64,000 nucleotides of DNA from Pseudomonas baltica (GCF_014235765.1 NZ_JACMYH010000002.1:575890-639889); one strand, 5' to 3'. Positions 17,590 to 28,021 are shown, counted from the stretch's first letter. The notes: generated by a model not told the origin, from the sequence alone. Translations and numbers: made by a program.

Positions 17590-19571
17590 TCGCTGCACTG
17601 CTGGTGCCCGAACTGGGCCAATTGTCGATGATCCTGGCGCTGTGTCTGGCCCTGGTGCAGGCCAGTGTGCCGTTGGTTGGTGCCTGGCGCGGCGACCGGC
17701 TGTGGATGGGCCTGGCGCGGCCAGCTGCGTGGGGCCAGTTCACGTTCTTGGTGCTGGCGTTCGCCTGCCTGGCCGCAAGTTTCCTCAACGACGACTTTTC
17801 CGTGCGCTACGTGGCCGAAAACTCCAACAGCGCCTTGCCCTGGTACTACAAGTTCAGCGCGGTATGGGGTGCACACGAGGGCTCGTTGCTGCTGTGGGCG
17901 CTGATCCTGGGCGGCTGGACCTTCGCCGTGTCGATCGGCTCGCGGCAGTTGCCGCAGGTGATGCTGGCGCGGGTGCTGGCAGTGATGGGCATGATCAGCG
18001 TCGGCTTCCTGCTGTTCCTGATCCTGACGTCCAATCCCTTCGCTCGGGTGCTGCCGCAGATTCCCGCCAACGGCCGCGACCTCAACCCCTTGCTGCAGGA
18101 CATCGGCCTGATCGTTCACCCGCCCATGCTGTACATGGGCTACGTCGGTTTTTCGGTGGCCTTTGCCTTCGCCATTGCCGCGCTGCTGGGCGGCAAGCTG
18201 GACGCGGCCTGGGCACGCTGGTCACGTCCCTGGACGATGGTGGCATGGAGCTTTCTGGGTATCGGCATCACCCTGGGCTCATGGTGGGCGTACTACGAAC
18301 TGGGCTGGGGCGGCTGGTGGTTCTGGGACCCGGTGGAGAACGCCTCGTTCATGCCCTGGCTGGTGGGTACCGCGCTGATCCATTCGCTGGCGGTCACCGA
18401 GAAGCGCGGCGTGTTCAAGAGCTGGACGGTGCTGCTGGCCATCGCCGCGTTTTCCCTGAGCCTGCTGGGAACGTTCCTGGTGCGCTCGGGCGTGCTGACC
18501 TCGGTGCACGCGTTCGCGTCCGACCCAACGCGGGGGGTGTTCATCCTGATCTTCCTGTTGTTCGTGGTGGGTGGTTCGCTGACCCTGTTTGCGCTGCGCG
18601 CGCCGGTGGTCAAGAGTCACGTGGGCTTCGGCCTGTGGTCGCGCGAAACCCTGCTGCTGGGCAACAACCTGATTCTGCTGGTAGCCGCCTCCATGATTCT
18701 GCTGGGTACGTTGTATCCGCTGGCCCTGGATGCCCTGACCGGCGCCAAGCTGTCGGTCGGCCCACCCTATTTCAATGCGCTGTTCGTGCCCTTGATGGCG
18801 CTGCTGATGCTGACCATGGCGGTCGGTGTGCTGGTGCGATGGAAACACACACCCACGGCCTGGCTGCGCGGCATGCTGGTGCCAGTACTGATTGGCAGTG
18901 CCGTGCTGGCGCCGCTGGCAGCGTGGTGCCTAGGGGATTTTGCCTGGCCGGTATTGACCATCTTTGCGCTGGCTGCCTGGGTGCTGCTGGCCGGTGCCCG
19001 CGACCTGCACGACAAGACCCGTCACACGGGCCTTCGCCGAGGCCTGGCTGGCTTGCCGCGCAGCTACTGGGGCATGCAACTGGCCCACTTGGGCATCGCC
19101 GTCTGTGCCTTGGGCGTGGTGCTGTCTAGCCACGACAGTGCCCAGCGCGACCTGCGCATGGCACCGGGCGATGCAGTGGAACTGGGTGGCTATCAATTCA
19201 TCTTCAACGGTGCCGAGTCTCATCGCGGGCCGAATTTCACCGCTCAGCGTGGCAGCGTCCAGGTCCTGCGCGAGGGTATACAGGTCAGCTTGCTGCATCC
19301 CGAAAAGCGTTTGTACACCGTTCAGCAATCGGTGATGACCGAGGCAGGCATCGACGCCGGTTTTACCCGCGACCTCTACGTTGCCCTGGGTGAACCGCTG
19401 GAAAACGGTGCGTGGGCCGTACGCATCCACGTCAAGCCGTTCGTACGCTGGATCTGGCTGGGCGGGTTGCTGACGGGGCTGGGGGGATTGCTCGCCGCGC
19501 TGGACAAGCGCTATCGGCTCAAGGTCAAAGCGCGCGTGCGTGACGTACTCGGCAAAGGAGCCCCGGCATGA
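17586..19571 (+). CDS. ccmF: Cytochrome c haem lyase subunit CcmF
   Basis: A 661-residue polytopic membrane protein of the haem ligation complex. It carries the WWD motif ([19 protein letters not shown]) and many helices, including a large periplasmic C-terminal segment ([21 protein letters not shown]). It is coupled to ccmE and ccmG by 4-nt overlaps. Length is normal for the family. Confidence 0.96.
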   Translation: MIAALLVPELGQLSMILALCLALVQASVPLVGAWRGDRLWMGLARPAAWGQFTFLVLAFACLAASFLNDDFSVRYVAENSNSALPWYYKFSAVWGAHEGSLLLWALILGGWTFAVSIGSRQLPQVMLARVLAVMGMISVGFLLFLILTSNPFARVLPQIPANGRDLNPLLQDIGLIVHPPMLYMGYVGFSVAFAFAIAALLGGKLDAAWARWSRPWTMVAWSFLGIGITLGSWWAYYELGWGGWWFWDPVENASFMPWLVGTALIHSLAVTEKRGVFKSWTVLLAIAAFSLSLLGTFLVRSGVLTSVHAFASDPTRGVFILIFLLFVVGGSLTLFALRAPVVKSHVGFGLWSRETLLLGNNLILLVAASMILLGTLYPLALDALTGAKLSVGPPYFNALFVPLMALLMLTMAVGVLVRWKHTPTAWLRGMLVPVLIGSAVLAPLAAWCLGDFAWPVLTIFALAAWVLLAGARDLHDKTRHTGLRRGLAGLPRSYWGMQLAHLGIAVCALGVVLSSHDSAQRDLRMAPGDAVELGGYQFIFNGAESHRGPNFTAQRGSVQVLREGIQVSLLHPEKRLYTVQQSVMTEAGIDAGFTRDLYVALGEPLENGAWAVRIHVKPFVRWIWLGGLLTGLGGLLAALDKRYRLKVKARVRDVLGKGAPA

Positions 19572-20104
19572 AGCGTTGGCTGCTGGCGCTGCCCTTGGGC
19601 GCATTCCTGATAGTGGCGGTGCTGCTTTACCGCGGCCTCCACCTGGACCCGGCACAGCTGCCGTCGGCGCTGATCGGCAAGCCGTTTCCCGTGTTCAGCC
19701 TGGCCGATACCCCGGGCGAACGGACATTGACCCGCGCCGACCTGCTGGGCAAACCCGCACTGGTCAATGTCTGGGGCACCTGGTGCGTGGCCTGTCGGGT
19801 CGAGCATCCGCTGCTCAACACGCTGGCCCGGCAGGGCGTGCTGATCTACGGCATCAACTACAAGGATGACAACGCAGCCGCGCGCCGCTGGTTGGCGGAC
19901 TATCACAACCCCTACGCGCTGGACATCAATGACAAGGACGGCACTCTGGGCCTGGATCTGGGCGTATACGGCGCGCCGGAGACCTTTCTCATCGACGCCC
20001 GCGGGGTGATTCGCCACAAGTGGGTGGGTGTCATCGACCAGACCGTATGGCGCGAGCAGTTGGCGCCGCTGTACCAGGCGCTGCTCGACGAGGCCCGACC
20101 ATGA
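19568..20104 (+). CDS. ccmG: Thiol:disulfide reductase CcmG/DsbE
   Basis: A 178-residue membrane-anchored thioredoxin-like protein that reduces apocytochrome c thiols. It has an N-terminal signal-anchor and the active site WGTWCVACRVEHP (WCxxC), plus GAPETFLIDARGVIRHKWVG with the cis-Pro. It receives electrons from DsbD and acts with CcmH. Confidence 0.95.
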   Translation: MKRWLLALPLGAFLIVAVLLYRGLHLDPAQLPSALIGKPFPVFSLADTPGERTLTRADLLGKPALVNVWGTWCVACRVEHPLLNTLARQGVLIYGINYKDDNAAARRWLADYHNPYALDINDKDGTLGLDLGVYGAPETFLIDARGVIRHKWVGVIDQTVWREQLAPLYQALLDEARP

Positions 20105-20592
20105 ACCTGAAACGCTGGCTGCTGACCTGCATGCTGCTGTCGAGCCTGGCCGGAGCGTCGCACGCCGCCATCGACACCTATAGGTTCGCCAATGACGACT
20201 TGCGCGAGCGCTTTCACCAGTTGACTCAGCAGTTGCGTTGTCCGAAGTGCCAGAACCAGGACATCGCCGACTCCAATGCGCCCATTGCCGGCGACCTGCG
20301 CCGGGAGATCCATCGGCTGTTGACCGAAGGCAAGAGCGACGAGCAGATCATCGAGTTCATGGTCGACCGCTATGGCGAATTCGTCCGCTACAGACCGGCG
20401 CTGACCGCGCGCACCGGGCTGCTCTGGTTCGGCCCGGCGGCGTTGCTCGTGGCCGGCGTGGGGGTGATCGCGGTGACGGTGCGCCGCCGACGTCGGCAAC
20501 CGGCCACCAGCCCGCGCGATCTCGACCCGGGCGAGCGGGCTCGCCTGGCTGACTTGCTTGCCCAAAAACCGCTGGATGAAGACCGCCCATGA
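20101..20592 (+). CDS. ccmH: Cytochrome c haem lyase subunit CcmH
   Basis: A 163-residue protein with a cleavable signal ([17 protein letters not shown]), the redox motif LRCPKCQNQ, a three-helix bundle ([28 protein letters not shown]) and one C-terminal membrane helix ([20 protein letters not shown]) followed by an Arg-rich tail. It is coupled by 4 nt to both neighbours. Confidence 0.95.
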   Translation: MNLKRWLLTCMLLSSLAGASHAAIDTYRFANDDLRERFHQLTQQLRCPKCQNQDIADSNAPIAGDLRREIHRLLTEGKSDEQIIEFMVDRYGEFVRYRPALTARTGLLWFGPAALLVAGVGVIAVTVRRRRRQPATSPRDLDPGERARLADLLAQKPLDEDRP

Positions 20593-21788
20593 TCGATTTC
20601 TGGCTCGCTGCCGGGGTGTTGCTGCTGGTAGCACTGAGTTTCGTGCTGGTGCCGTTGCTGCGGGCTCGTCGCGAGCAGCCCGAGCAAGATCGTAGGGCAC
20701 TCAACGTGGCGCTGTACCAAGAGCGACTGGCCGAGCTGAACACCCAGCAAAGGGCGGGTGTACTGACTCCCGCACAGCTGGAAAGCGGCCAGGCGGAAGC
20801 GGCCCGTGAGCTGCTTACCGATACCGACGGCAGCCAGACGGCTTCGGATGTTCGCCTGGGCCGCGCGGTTCCGCTGGCTGCGGCGCTGCTGGTGCCGGTC
20901 CTGGGGCTGGTGCTGTACCTGCATTACGGCGCCAGCGACCAGGTCGAGTTGAGCCGCGAGTTCGCCGTGCCGCCCACGTCCGTGGCGCAGATGACGGCGC
21001 GCCTGGAGCAGGCGGTGCAGATGCAGCCAGAGGCCGTAGAGGGCCTTTACATCCTGGGACGAACCTACATGGCGCAGAATCGCCCAGCGCAAGCAGCCGC
21101 GCTGTTCGAGCGTGCGGCGTCCCTGACCGGGCGGCAGCCCGAGGTATTGGGGCAGTGGGCGCAGGCGCTGTATTTTGCTGCGGGCAGGCAGTGGTCCGAA
21201 CCCATCCAGGCGTTGACCGACGAAGCCCTGCTGGGCGATCCGAAGGAGCCGACCAGCCTTGGCTTGCTCGGCATCGCCGCCTTCGAGAGTCAGCGCTTCG
21301 AACAAGCCATCGGCTACTGGGAGCGGCTGCTGGCAACGTTGCCGGATGCGGACCCGGCGCGCACGGCGTTGCAGGGTGGAATCGCGCGCGCTCGTAGCCA
21401 ACTGGCGTCCGCCGACACACCGCCAGCCTCGCGGCCCACGCCAGCGCGCGCCGGGTTGAAGGTGCGGGTGACGCTGGCGCCCGCGCTGGCCGCCAAGGTG
21501 CAGCCGGGTGACAGCGTGTTCGTCTTTGCTCGCGCGGTGTCCGGGCCACCGATGCCGCTGGCGGTCAAGCGCCTGACGGTCGCTGACCTCCCGGCGCAGG
21601 TCGAGCTGGCGGACAGCGACGCGATGATGCCACAGCTGAAACTGTCGAACTTTGCCGAAGTCCAACTCATCGCCCGGATATCCAGGGCCGGCCAGCCCAC
21701 TCAGGGCGAATGGCTGGCACGCGGTGCGCCGATTGCCAGTGACAGCGCCGCCGTGCAGCAATTGATGATCGACAGTCCCGACCTTTAG
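20589..21788 (+). CDS. ccmI: Cytochrome c maturation protein CcmI (CycH)
   Basis: A 399-residue protein with two N-terminal membrane helices ([21 protein letters not shown] and [21 protein letters not shown]) and a periplasmic TPR region at about 140-280 ([50 protein letters not shown]) that chaperones apocytochrome c. The C-terminal 110 residues form a CcmI-type periplasmic domain ([21 protein letters not shown]). Last gene of the ccm operon. Confidence 0.93.
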   Translation: MIDFWLAAGVLLLVALSFVLVPLLRARREQPEQDRRALNVALYQERLAELNTQQRAGVLTPAQLESGQAEAARELLTDTDGSQTASDVRLGRAVPLAAALLVPVLGLVLYLHYGASDQVELSREFAVPPTSVAQMTARLEQAVQMQPEAVEGLYILGRTYMAQNRPAQAAALFERAASLTGRQPEVLGQWAQALYFAAGRQWSEPIQALTDEALLGDPKEPTSLGLLGIAAFESQRFEQAIGYWERLLATLPDADPARTALQGGIARARSQLASADTPPASRPTPARAGLKVRVTLAPALAAKVQPGDSVFVFARAVSGPPMPLAVKRLTVADLPAQVELADSDAMMPQLKLSNFAEVQLIARISRAGQPTQGEWLARGAPIASDSAAVQQLMIDSPDL

Positions 21789-21797
21789 AGAGATGCC

Positions 21798-22196
21798 ATG
21801 AACCGTTTAGCTCGAATGGCCGTGATCGGCCTGGCCCTGGGCATGAGTGCCTGCGCCGTACAGCGCCCGTCCGAACCGGAGCCCCGGCCGCCGGTGCAGA
21901 CCCTGCCACCAGCCGGACCGAGCACGGCGCCGCCCCCGCCTGCGCCGCCCACACCGCCTGCACCCAAGCCCCTGCCACGCACCTCGGCCAGCTTCGCGCC
22001 GCCGCCCGGTGGTGCCAGTCACTGGGACCCGAGCCTGGGCGTCTACGTGCTTGAGGATCAGCCCGACACCTACTACCGGCAGCGTACCTACTACCGGTGG
22101 AATGATGGCTGGAGCTGGGCCACCAGTCCCAAGGGGCCCTGGGAAGCCACCGACACCACCGGTGTGCCGGCTGGCTTGGGGCGCATGCATCCCTGA
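21798..22196 (+). CDS. Pro-rich lipoprotein of unknown function
   Basis: A 132-residue protein with a lipoprotein signal (GLALGMSAC, lipobox Cys near residue 17), a long Pro-rich spacer (about residues 25-70) and a short C-terminal domain rich in Trp and Tyr (WDPSLGVYVLED, TYYRWNDGWSWATSPKGPWEAT). The spacer suggests reach through peptidoglycan. It lies 9 nt after ccmI and may be co-transcribed. No family function is known to me. Confidence 0.7.
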   Translation: MNRLARMAVIGLALGMSACAVQRPSEPEPRPPVQTLPPAGPSTAPPPPAPPTPPAPKPLPRTSASFAPPPGGASHWDPSLGVYVLEDQPDTYYRQRTYYRWNDGWSWATSPKGPWEATDTTGVPAGLGRMHP

Positions 22197-22199
22197 ACC

Positions 22200-22222
22200 C
22201 TGGCCGGCGTGAAGCAGGCCAG
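22200..22222. terminator. Hairpin between convergent genes
   Basis: CTGGCC (22200-22205) and GGCCAG (22217-22222) form a six-bp stem between the convergent lipoprotein and cysP genes. There is no T-tract, so a termination role is weakly supported. Confidence 0.3.
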
Positions 22223-22238
22223 CCAGCGTTGACCGCCG

Positions 22239-23237
22239 TTACTGGCCGGTATAGATCTGGTCGAACACGCCACCGTCGTTGAAGTGGGTCTTCTGCACGC
22301 TGCGCCAGTCGCCGAAGGTCTTCTCCACCGAGAGGAATTCAACCTTTGGGAAGCGGTCGGTGTACTTGGCCAACACCGCAGGGTCGCGGGGGCGCAGGTA
22401 GTTGTTTGCAGCGATCTCCTGGCCTTCGGGCGACCACAGGTACTTCAGGTATTCATCGGCTGCGGCGCGCGTGCCTTTGCGGTCGACCACCTTGTCGACC
22501 ACGCTGACCGGCGGCTCGGCTTCGGCGGACACGCTGGGGTAGACCACTTCGAACTGATCGCGGCCGAACTCGCGGGCGATCATTTCCGCTTCGTTCTCGA
22601 AGGTGATCAGCACATCGCCGATCTGGTTGGTCATGAACGTAGTGGTTGCACCGCGGCCGCCGGTGTCGAGTACCGGCGCCTGCTTGAACAGCTTGCCGAC
22701 GAAGTCGCGGGCCTTGTTTTCGTCGCCGCCGTTCTTCAGCACATAGCCCCACGCCGACAGGTAGGTGTAGCGGCCGTTGCCGGACGTCTTGGGGTTGGGG
22801 ACGATGACCTGCACGCCGTCCTTGAGCAGGTCGGGCCAGTCCTTGAGCGCCTTGGGGTTGCCCTTGCGGACGATGAACACGGTCGCCGAGGTGAACGGTG
22901 CACTGTTGTTTGGCAGGCGCGTGACCCAGTTGTCAGGCACCAGCTTGCCATTGTCGGCCAAGGCATTGATGTCGGTGGCCATGTTCATGGTGATGACATC
23001 GGCCGGCAGGCCATCGATCACCGAGCGCGCCTGCTTGCTCGAACCGCCGAAGGACATCTGCACGGTGATCGCTTCGTTGTGTTCAGCCTGCCAGTGTTTC
23101 TGGAAGGCGCTGTTGTAGTCCTTGTAGAAGTCGCGCATCACGTCGTACGAGACGTTGAGCAGGCTGGGGGCGGCCTGGGCCAGGCCGGTCAGGGTCAAGC
23201 CTGCCGCCAACAGCGAGGCACCGATCAATTTCTTCAC
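22239..23237 (-). CDS. cysP: Periplasmic sulfate-binding protein
   Basis: A 332-residue ABC-importer substrate-binding protein with signal peptide ending LTGLAQAA and the sulfate/thiosulfate-binding family hallmarks LLNVSYDVMRDFY, FGGSSKQARSVIDGLPADVI, VRKGNPKALKDWPDL, PNPKTSGNGRYTYL and TFENEAE. The start is GTG at 23237 with GAGGG seven nt upstream. No permease or ATPase is adjacent. This location next to the K+ channel gene and near ccm matches cysP of P. aeruginosa. Confidence 0.9.
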   Translation of the reverse strand: MKKLIGASLLAAGLTLTGLAQAAPSLLNVSYDVMRDFYKDYNSAFQKHWQAEHNEAITVQMSFGGSSKQARSVIDGLPADVITMNMATDINALADNGKLVPDNWVTRLPNNSAPFTSATVFIVRKGNPKALKDWPDLLKDGVQVIVPNPKTSGNGRYTYLSAWGYVLKNGGDENKARDFVGKLFKQAPVLDTGGRGATTTFMTNQIGDVLITFENEAEMIAREFGRDQFEVVYPSVSAEAEPPVSVVDKVVDRKGTRAAADEYLKYLWSPEGQEIAANNYLRPRDPAVLAKYTDRFPKVEFLSVEKTFGDWRSVQKTHFNDGGVFDQIYTGQ

Positions 23238-23334
23238 TGCAGTTCCCTCTTCGAGCGTTCTTGGAAATAGGCGGCATTATGCCTGCGCGGCTACCTCGAC
23301 ATGATGGGCACGGTTAGATCAAAAACTGCTGTGC

Positions 23335-24150
23335 TTATAGCGCTTTTTTGAACAAGGCATTGCCGCATTGCGAGCAGAAGGACGCTGCCTGCTCATGGCT
23401 GCCTTTGTGACACACCGCGCACTCGTGCTGCAGGCCCTCGCCACGCATGGCGTTGGCCAGTTCGGCGGTAAAGATGCCGGTGGGCACTGCGATGATCGAA
23501 TAACCGGTGATCATCACCATGGCCGAGAGCACCTGGCCGATCGGCGTGGTCGGCACGATGTCGCCGTAGCCGACGGTGGTCAGGGTGACGATGGCCCAGT
23601 AGATGCCGGTGGGAATGTTGGCGAAGCCGTTCTGCGGCCCTTCGACCACATACATCAAAGTCCCGAATACCGTGACCAGGGTGCTGACGCTGACCAGAAA
23701 CACGATGATCTTCTGCTTGCTGCCGCGCAGGGCTGCCAGCAGGTAGTTGGCCTGCTTCAGATAAGGGCTGAGCTTGAGTACGCGAAAGATCCGCAGCATG
23801 CGCACCACGCGCACGATCATCAGGTACTGGGCGTCGCTGTAGTAGATGGCCAGGATGCCGGGCACGATCGCCAGCAGGTCGATCAGGCCGTAGAAGCTGA
23901 ACGCGTAGCGCAGAGGCTTGGGCGAACAGTACAGGCGCAGCAGGTATTCGACGGCGAAGATGAAAGTGAAGCCCCATTCGATCCAGGCGAACAGGTCGGC
24001 ATACTGGCTGTGGACGGTCTCGACGCTGTCGATGATCACCACCAGCAGGCTGGCGAGGATGATCAGCAACAAGGTCTTGTCGAAGCGCCGTCCGGCAGGG
24101 GTGTCGCTTTGAAAAACGACGACGTACAGGCGATCACGCAGAGTGGTCAT
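23335..24150 (-). CDS. Voltage-gated-type potassium channel with C-terminal Cys motif
   Basis: A 271-residue six-helix channel. S1 is TLLLIILASLLVVIID; the S4 sensor is a regular R/K ladder (RVVRMLRIFRVLKLSPYL); the pore has the selectivity filter TLTTVGYGD followed by S6 (VLSAMVMITGYSIIAVPTGIFTAELA). After S6 comes a short tail with CAVCHKG and CSQCGN, two CxxC pairs that could bind zinc or respond to redox. The ATG at 24150 (MTTLRDRLY) is chosen; upstream codons lack coding character and have no start context. Confidence 0.9.
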   Translation of the reverse strand: MTTLRDRLYVVVFQSDTPAGRRFDKTLLLIILASLLVVIIDSVETVHSQYADLFAWIEWGFTFIFAVEYLLRLYCSPKPLRYAFSFYGLIDLLAIVPGILAIYYSDAQYLMIVRVVRMLRIFRVLKLSPYLKQANYLLAALRGSKQKIIVFLVSVSTLVTVFGTLMYVVEGPQNGFANIPTGIYWAIVTLTTVGYGDIVPTTPIGQVLSAMVMITGYSIIAVPTGIFTAELANAMRGEGLQHECAVCHKGSHEQAASFCSQCGNALFKKAL

Positions 24151-24236
24151 AGAAAGGTGCTTCCCGAAGAGGCGCACAGCGTAGGAGCTTTGCCGCGCGG
24201 GTGCAAGGCCGTGCGCCAAGCCTTGCCCAGCCTGGG

Positions 24237-24842
24237 CTAATCCGGCGTACAGCCTTTGAGCACCAGGCGCGTGATGGTGTCGATGGCGGCTTCGTAATCG
24301 GCGTCGTCCAGTTTCGCCTTGCCGGTGATCGAAGCGATCTGCCAATCGAAGTCGGCGTAGGTCTGGGTTGCGGCCCAGATGCTGAACATCAGGTGATGGG
24401 GGTCGACCGGGGCGATCTGGCCGCGATCGATCCAGGTCTGCAGGCACTGGATGTTGTGCCGGGCCTGGGCATTGAGCAGCTCCACCTGATCGGCGCTCAG
24501 GTGCGGCGCGCCATGCATGATTTCGCTGGCGAACACTTTCGAGGCGAAGGGCAGGGCGCGGGAGATATGGATCTTGGAGCGGATATAGGCACGCAGCACC
24601 TCCTGCGGCTCGCCTGCCGTATCGAACGGCGTGGACGCCTGCAGGATCGGCTCGATGATGCTTTCCAGCACCTCGCGGTAGAGGTTTTCCTTGGACTTGA
24701 AGTAGTAGTAGACGTTGGGCTTGGGCACGCCGGCCTTGCTGGCGATGTCGTGGGTCTTGGCGGCGGCGAAACCCTTGTCGGCGAATTCCTCACTGGCCGC
24801 GCGCAGAATCAGTGCCTTGTTGCGCTCGCGAATACTGCTCAT
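24237..24842 (-). CDS. TetR/AcrR-family transcriptional regulator
   Basis: A 201-residue repressor-type protein. N-terminal helix-turn-helix: ILRAASEEFADKGFAAAKTHDIASKAGVPKPNVYYYFKSKENLY. The C-terminal ligand domain (LMFSIWAATQTYADFDWQIASITGK) resembles the RutR/YcdC type. The ATG at 24842 is preferred to a TTG at 24851. No obvious target lies adjacent; the divergent DUF808 gene begins 160 bp away. Ligand unknown. Confidence 0.88.
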   Translation of the reverse strand: MSSIRERNKALILRAASEEFADKGFAAAKTHDIASKAGVPKPNVYYYFKSKENLYREVLESIIEPILQASTPFDTAGEPQEVLRAYIRSKIHISRALPFASKVFASEIMHGAPHLSADQVELLNAQARHNIQCLQTWIDRGQIAPVDPHHLMFSIWAATQTYADFDWQIASITGKAKLDDADYEAAIDTITRLVLKGCTPD

Positions 24843-25001
24843 GGTGGGCAAAAGTCCTTGTTTCTGCGCGGTGGACCCCAGCTGTGCTGCAGGGTCCGCG
24901 ATGGTAGCACCGGCGTTGCCGAGCCCTCAACAATGGCCCGGCAGGGAACTTAGCCGACCCCCGTGCGTCAGCCACCTAACTTACTCATGAGGATGCTCCC
25001 C

Positions 25002-25901
25002 GTGGCCGCAGGCAATTTGCTGACGCTTCTCGACGATATCGCGACTCTGCTCGACGACGTTTCCCTGGCCGCGAAGAAAACCGCCGGGGTGCTGGGCGAC
25101 GATCTGGCGCTCAATGCCCAACAGGTCACCGGGGTCAAGGCGGACCGTGAACTGCCGGTGGTCTGGGCGGTGGCCAAGGGTTCCCTGCTGAACAAGGCGA
25201 TCCTGGTACCGGCAGCGCTGTTGATCAGCGCATTCGCGCCCTGGCTGATCACGCCGCTGTTGATGATCGGCGGCGCGTACCTGTGCTTCGAAGGCTTCGA
25301 GAAGGTCGTGCACAAGTTCCTGCACAAGGATTCGGCCGCCGACCTCGAGCAGCGCAAGGCCGCCATGGCCGATGCCAAGGTCGACATGGTGGCGTTCGAG
25401 AAGGACAAGATCAAAGGTGCGGTGCGCACCGACTTCATCCTCTCGGCGGAGATCATCGTGCTGGCATTGGGCGTGGTGTCCACGAGGCCCTTCCTGGACC
25501 AGGTCGGCGTGCTGGTGATCACTGCTGTGCTGATCACCGTAGGTGTCTATGGGCTGGTGGCCGGCATCGTCAAGCTCGACGACGTTGGCCTCTACCTCAA
25601 GCAGAAGACCGGCGCGGCCAGTCAGGCGCTGGGCAACGGGCTGCTGTGGTTGGCGCCCGTGCTGATGAAGGTACTGTCGATACTGGGCACCATTGCCATG
25701 TTTCTGGTGGGCGGCGGAATCATCGCGCATGGCCTGCCGTTCGTGCATCACGTCAGTGAGGCGGCGGTGGCGCTGGCTGGCGGCGGGCTGATGGGCACGG
25801 TGGCCAGCACTCTGGTCGACGCGCTGACCGGCATTCTTACCGGCGCCGCCGTATTGGCAGTGGTCAGCCTGGGCAAGAAACTCTTCGGGAAATCCCACTG
25901 A
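25002..25901 (+). CDS. DUF808 family inner-membrane protein
   Basis: A 299-residue protein of the DUF808/YedI family. It begins (GTG at 25002, GAGG about 11 nt upstream) with [40 protein letters not shown], the family signature, followed by several membrane helices ([68 protein letters not shown]). Function unknown. It is divergent from the TetR gene, so repression by that protein is possible. Confidence 0.88.
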   Translation: MAAGNLLTLLDDIATLLDDVSLAAKKTAGVLGDDLALNAQQVTGVKADRELPVVWAVAKGSLLNKAILVPAALLISAFAPWLITPLLMIGGAYLCFEGFEKVVHKFLHKDSAADLEQRKAAMADAKVDMVAFEKDKIKGAVRTDFILSAEIIVLALGVVSTRPFLDQVGVLVITAVLITVGVYGLVAGIVKLDDVGLYLKQKTGAASQALGNGLLWLAPVLMKVLSILGTIAMFLVGGGIIAHGLPFVHHVSEAAVALAGGGLMGTVASTLVDALTGILTGAAVLAVVSLGKKLFGKSH

Positions 25902-26265
25902 CGGGTCGAATGTCATCGTGGCGGCGGGGCATGCTGAGTCTGGGCGCGACAGTGTGCTCCCGGCTCACCGTGTGGGCCGCTGACGCGGCTTGAGCCGCTG
26001 CTACAGGGTCGGTATTGGTGCGTGGTATAGGTGTAAGTTTTAAACTATTTAATATATATCGCACGCAAACTATGAGTGCTGTTGTTCAAATCAATAGGCC
26101 AGTAGTTATTCTTTGCCCATACAACCATTGATCCGGTAGCGACAATTAAATGGGATTAACCGGGTGTTGTTGTTTCCTACCTATGATGGTGCTGTTCCGA
26201 AGTCTCCTCTCCATCGGAAGCGAGCGTGTGCCGATTCATAATTAGATCAGCCTGAGGAAACCACA
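25902..26265. other. Long leader ahead of the catalase gene, with REP-like hairpin
   Basis: 364 bp without a gene. The left part has a GCGGCT-TG-AGCCGC hairpin (25985-25998) followed by TGCTACAGGG, resembling half a REP unit. The rest (about 26030-26160) is AT-rich compared with the surroundings (TTTTAAACTATTTAATATATATC) and looks like an upstream regulatory region for the catalase gene. No reading frame with coding character was seen. A GAGG Shine-Dalgarno sequence precedes the ATG at 26266. Confidence 0.55.
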
Positions 26266-27147
26266 ATGTTCTTGCACAACAAGCGTTTGCAATACACAGT
26301 GCGTGTCGCGGCACCCAATCCAGGTTTGGCCAACCTGTTGCTGGAGCAATTCGGCGGTGCCCAGGGTGAACTGGCCGCGGCGGCACGTTACTTTACCTAG
26401 GCCCTGGCCGAGGATGATCCGGGCCGCAAGGATCTGCTGATGTCCATCGCCACCGAGGAACTCAGCCATCTGGAGATCGTCGGTTCGATCATCGTCATGC
26501 TCAACAAGGGCGCAAAAGGCCAGTTGGCAGAAGGTGTTCAGGAAGAAGGCGAGTTGTACCGTGCAATCAATGGTGCGGGCAATGATTCCCATATCACCAG
26601 CCTGCTGTATGGCGCCGGTGCTCCCCTGACGAACTCCGCAGGCGTTCCTTGGACCGCTGCTTATATAGATACCATTGGCGAACCGACTGCCGATATGCGC
26701 TCCAATATTGCCGCTGAATCACGGGCAAAGATTGTTTACGAGCGCTTGATGAATGTCACCGACGATCCAGGCGTGAAAGAAGCATTGGGATTCTTGATGA
26801 CTCGGGAAATCGCCCACCAGTTGTCATTCGAAAACGCATTGCATGCCATTCAACCCAACTTTCCCCAAGGCAAGTTGCCAGGCATGCCGGAGTTCACCAA
26901 CAAGTACTTCAATATGTCCGGCGAACCCAATGTACGCGGCCCGTGGAACCAGGGTGAAGAGTGGGAGTTCGTGGCCGAGCCGGAACCGGCCGTGGACGGC
27001 GGTGACGGCAGTGCGTCGGTGGTATTGAGCGCCAAGGATGCCAAGGTGCTGGAAGCGTTGAAGTTGCGTACCGAGTCCGATCCGGACGCCAACCCGGTTA
27101 CCGGCGCGGACCTGGGTTCTGGCAAGGCGCAAAACGATTTGGCCTGA
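26266..27147 (+). pseudogene. Manganese catalase interrupted by an in-frame TAG
   Basis: Reading from ATG 26266 gives a 293-codon non-haem manganese catalase with one stop, TAG at 26398-26400 (codon 45), in ARYFT*ALAEDD, where the family normally has Gln (one C-to-T change from CAG). The first Mn ligand, Glu35 (in GELAAA), lies before the stop; Glu65 and His68 (TEELSHLE) and later Glu/His ligands (ESRAKIVYE, REIAHQ) lie after it. Initiation at the internal ATG 26440 would give a 235-residue protein lacking Glu35 and therefore probably inactive. No other lesion is visible, so the mutation looks recent, or the codon is suppressed, or it is a sequencing error. Confidence 0.85.
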
Positions 27148-27173
27148 TTGCCGCTCGGCTATCGCGCTGCAAG

Positions 27174-27212
27174 AAAAAACCTCCCTGCAGTACGCCTGCC
27201 GGGAGGTTTTTT
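27174..27212. terminator. Bidirectional intrinsic terminator
   Basis: AAAAAACCTCCC (27174-27185) and GGGAGGTTTTTT (27201-27212) form a perfect 12-bp inverted repeat with an internal GCAG/CTGC stem. Tracts of six A and six T allow termination from both sides: the catalase gene (+) and the SDR gene (-). Confidence 0.92.
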
Positions 27213-27223
27213 CATCACAGGTT

Positions 27224-28021
27224 TCAGTTCTGCACGGCTGTCACCGAGCCACCGTCGACGCGCACATTGCTGCCATTGACGAATGACGCTCTCTCCGACA
27301 CCAGCAGCGCGATCACCGCAGCGACTTCCTCGGCCTTGCCCCGACGTTTTTGCACGATGCCAGGGCGTTCCTCTTCGAGAAAACTCTCGATCGCCTCCTC
27401 GAATGAGGTGCCCATCTGCTGCGCGCGCTGCTCCATCATGCCATCGGTCATGGGCGTCTCGATGAAGGCAGGCGCGACGGTGTTGCACAGCACGCCGAAT
27501 CCCGCTTCCTTGTAGGACAGGTTCTTGACGAACGCCGCCAGCGCAGCCTTGGCCACGTTGTACACCGCTTCCTCCCAGTACGGTTGCACCGCATTCTCCG
27601 AGGTAATGCAGACAAAACGTCCCCACTCTCGCTCACGCATTTTCGGAATGGTGGCCCGCGCCACGCGGACGGCGGAAAAGAAGTCAGTGCTCCAGGCTTC
27701 CTGGTAATCGGCGTCGGACAAAGCCAGTGGGTCGCCCTTGGCCCCGGTGACGCCAGCGGTGTGGACGACAATGTCGATCTGGCCAAAGCGTGCTTCGGCT
27801 TGAGCCACGAGATGGTCGACTTGCTGCTGGTCGGTCACATCGGCTACCACGCTCAGCACTGTCTCGGGCAACAGGGCGGCTACTTGCTCGAGCTTGTCTG
27901 CATCGTTGTCGCTCAACACGACAAAAACGCCTTCCTCACCCAGCAGCCTCGCTGTTGCCAGGCCCAGGCCGCCGCTGCCGCCAGTGATGAGCGCCACACG
28001 CCCCTTGATTCCCAGGTCCAT
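27224..28021 (-). CDS. SDR-family oxidoreductase
   Basis: A 265-residue short-chain dehydrogenase: cofactor motif TGGSGGLG (residues 13-20), acidic residue SDND suggesting NAD(H) preference, NAG-equivalent HTAGVTG, and catalytic Tyr/Lys in AVYNVAKAAL. C-terminal GGSVTAVQN. Start at 28021 (MDLGIKGR) has GAGAGG five nt upstream. The substrate cannot be told from sequence. The usual catalytic Ser is in ITSENA. Confidence 0.88.
   Translation of the reverse strand: MDLGIKGRVALITGGSGGLGLATARLLGEEGVFVVLSDNDADKLEQVAALLPETVLSVVADVTDQQQVDHLVAQAEARFGQIDIVVHTAGVTGAKGDPLALSDADYQEAWSTDFFSAVRVARATIPKMREREWGRFVCITSENAVQPYWEEAVYNVAKAALAAFVKNLSYKEAGFGVLCNTVAPAFIETPMTDGMMEQRAQQMGTSFEEAIESFLEEERPGIVQKRRGKAEEVAAVIALLVSERASFVNGSNVRVDGGSVTAVQN

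Noticed and set aside
27171..27220. Possible attachment site or transposon end next to the broken catalase gene
   Set aside because: The inverted repeat is a bidirectional terminator with A/T tracts; there is no second copy or target duplication.
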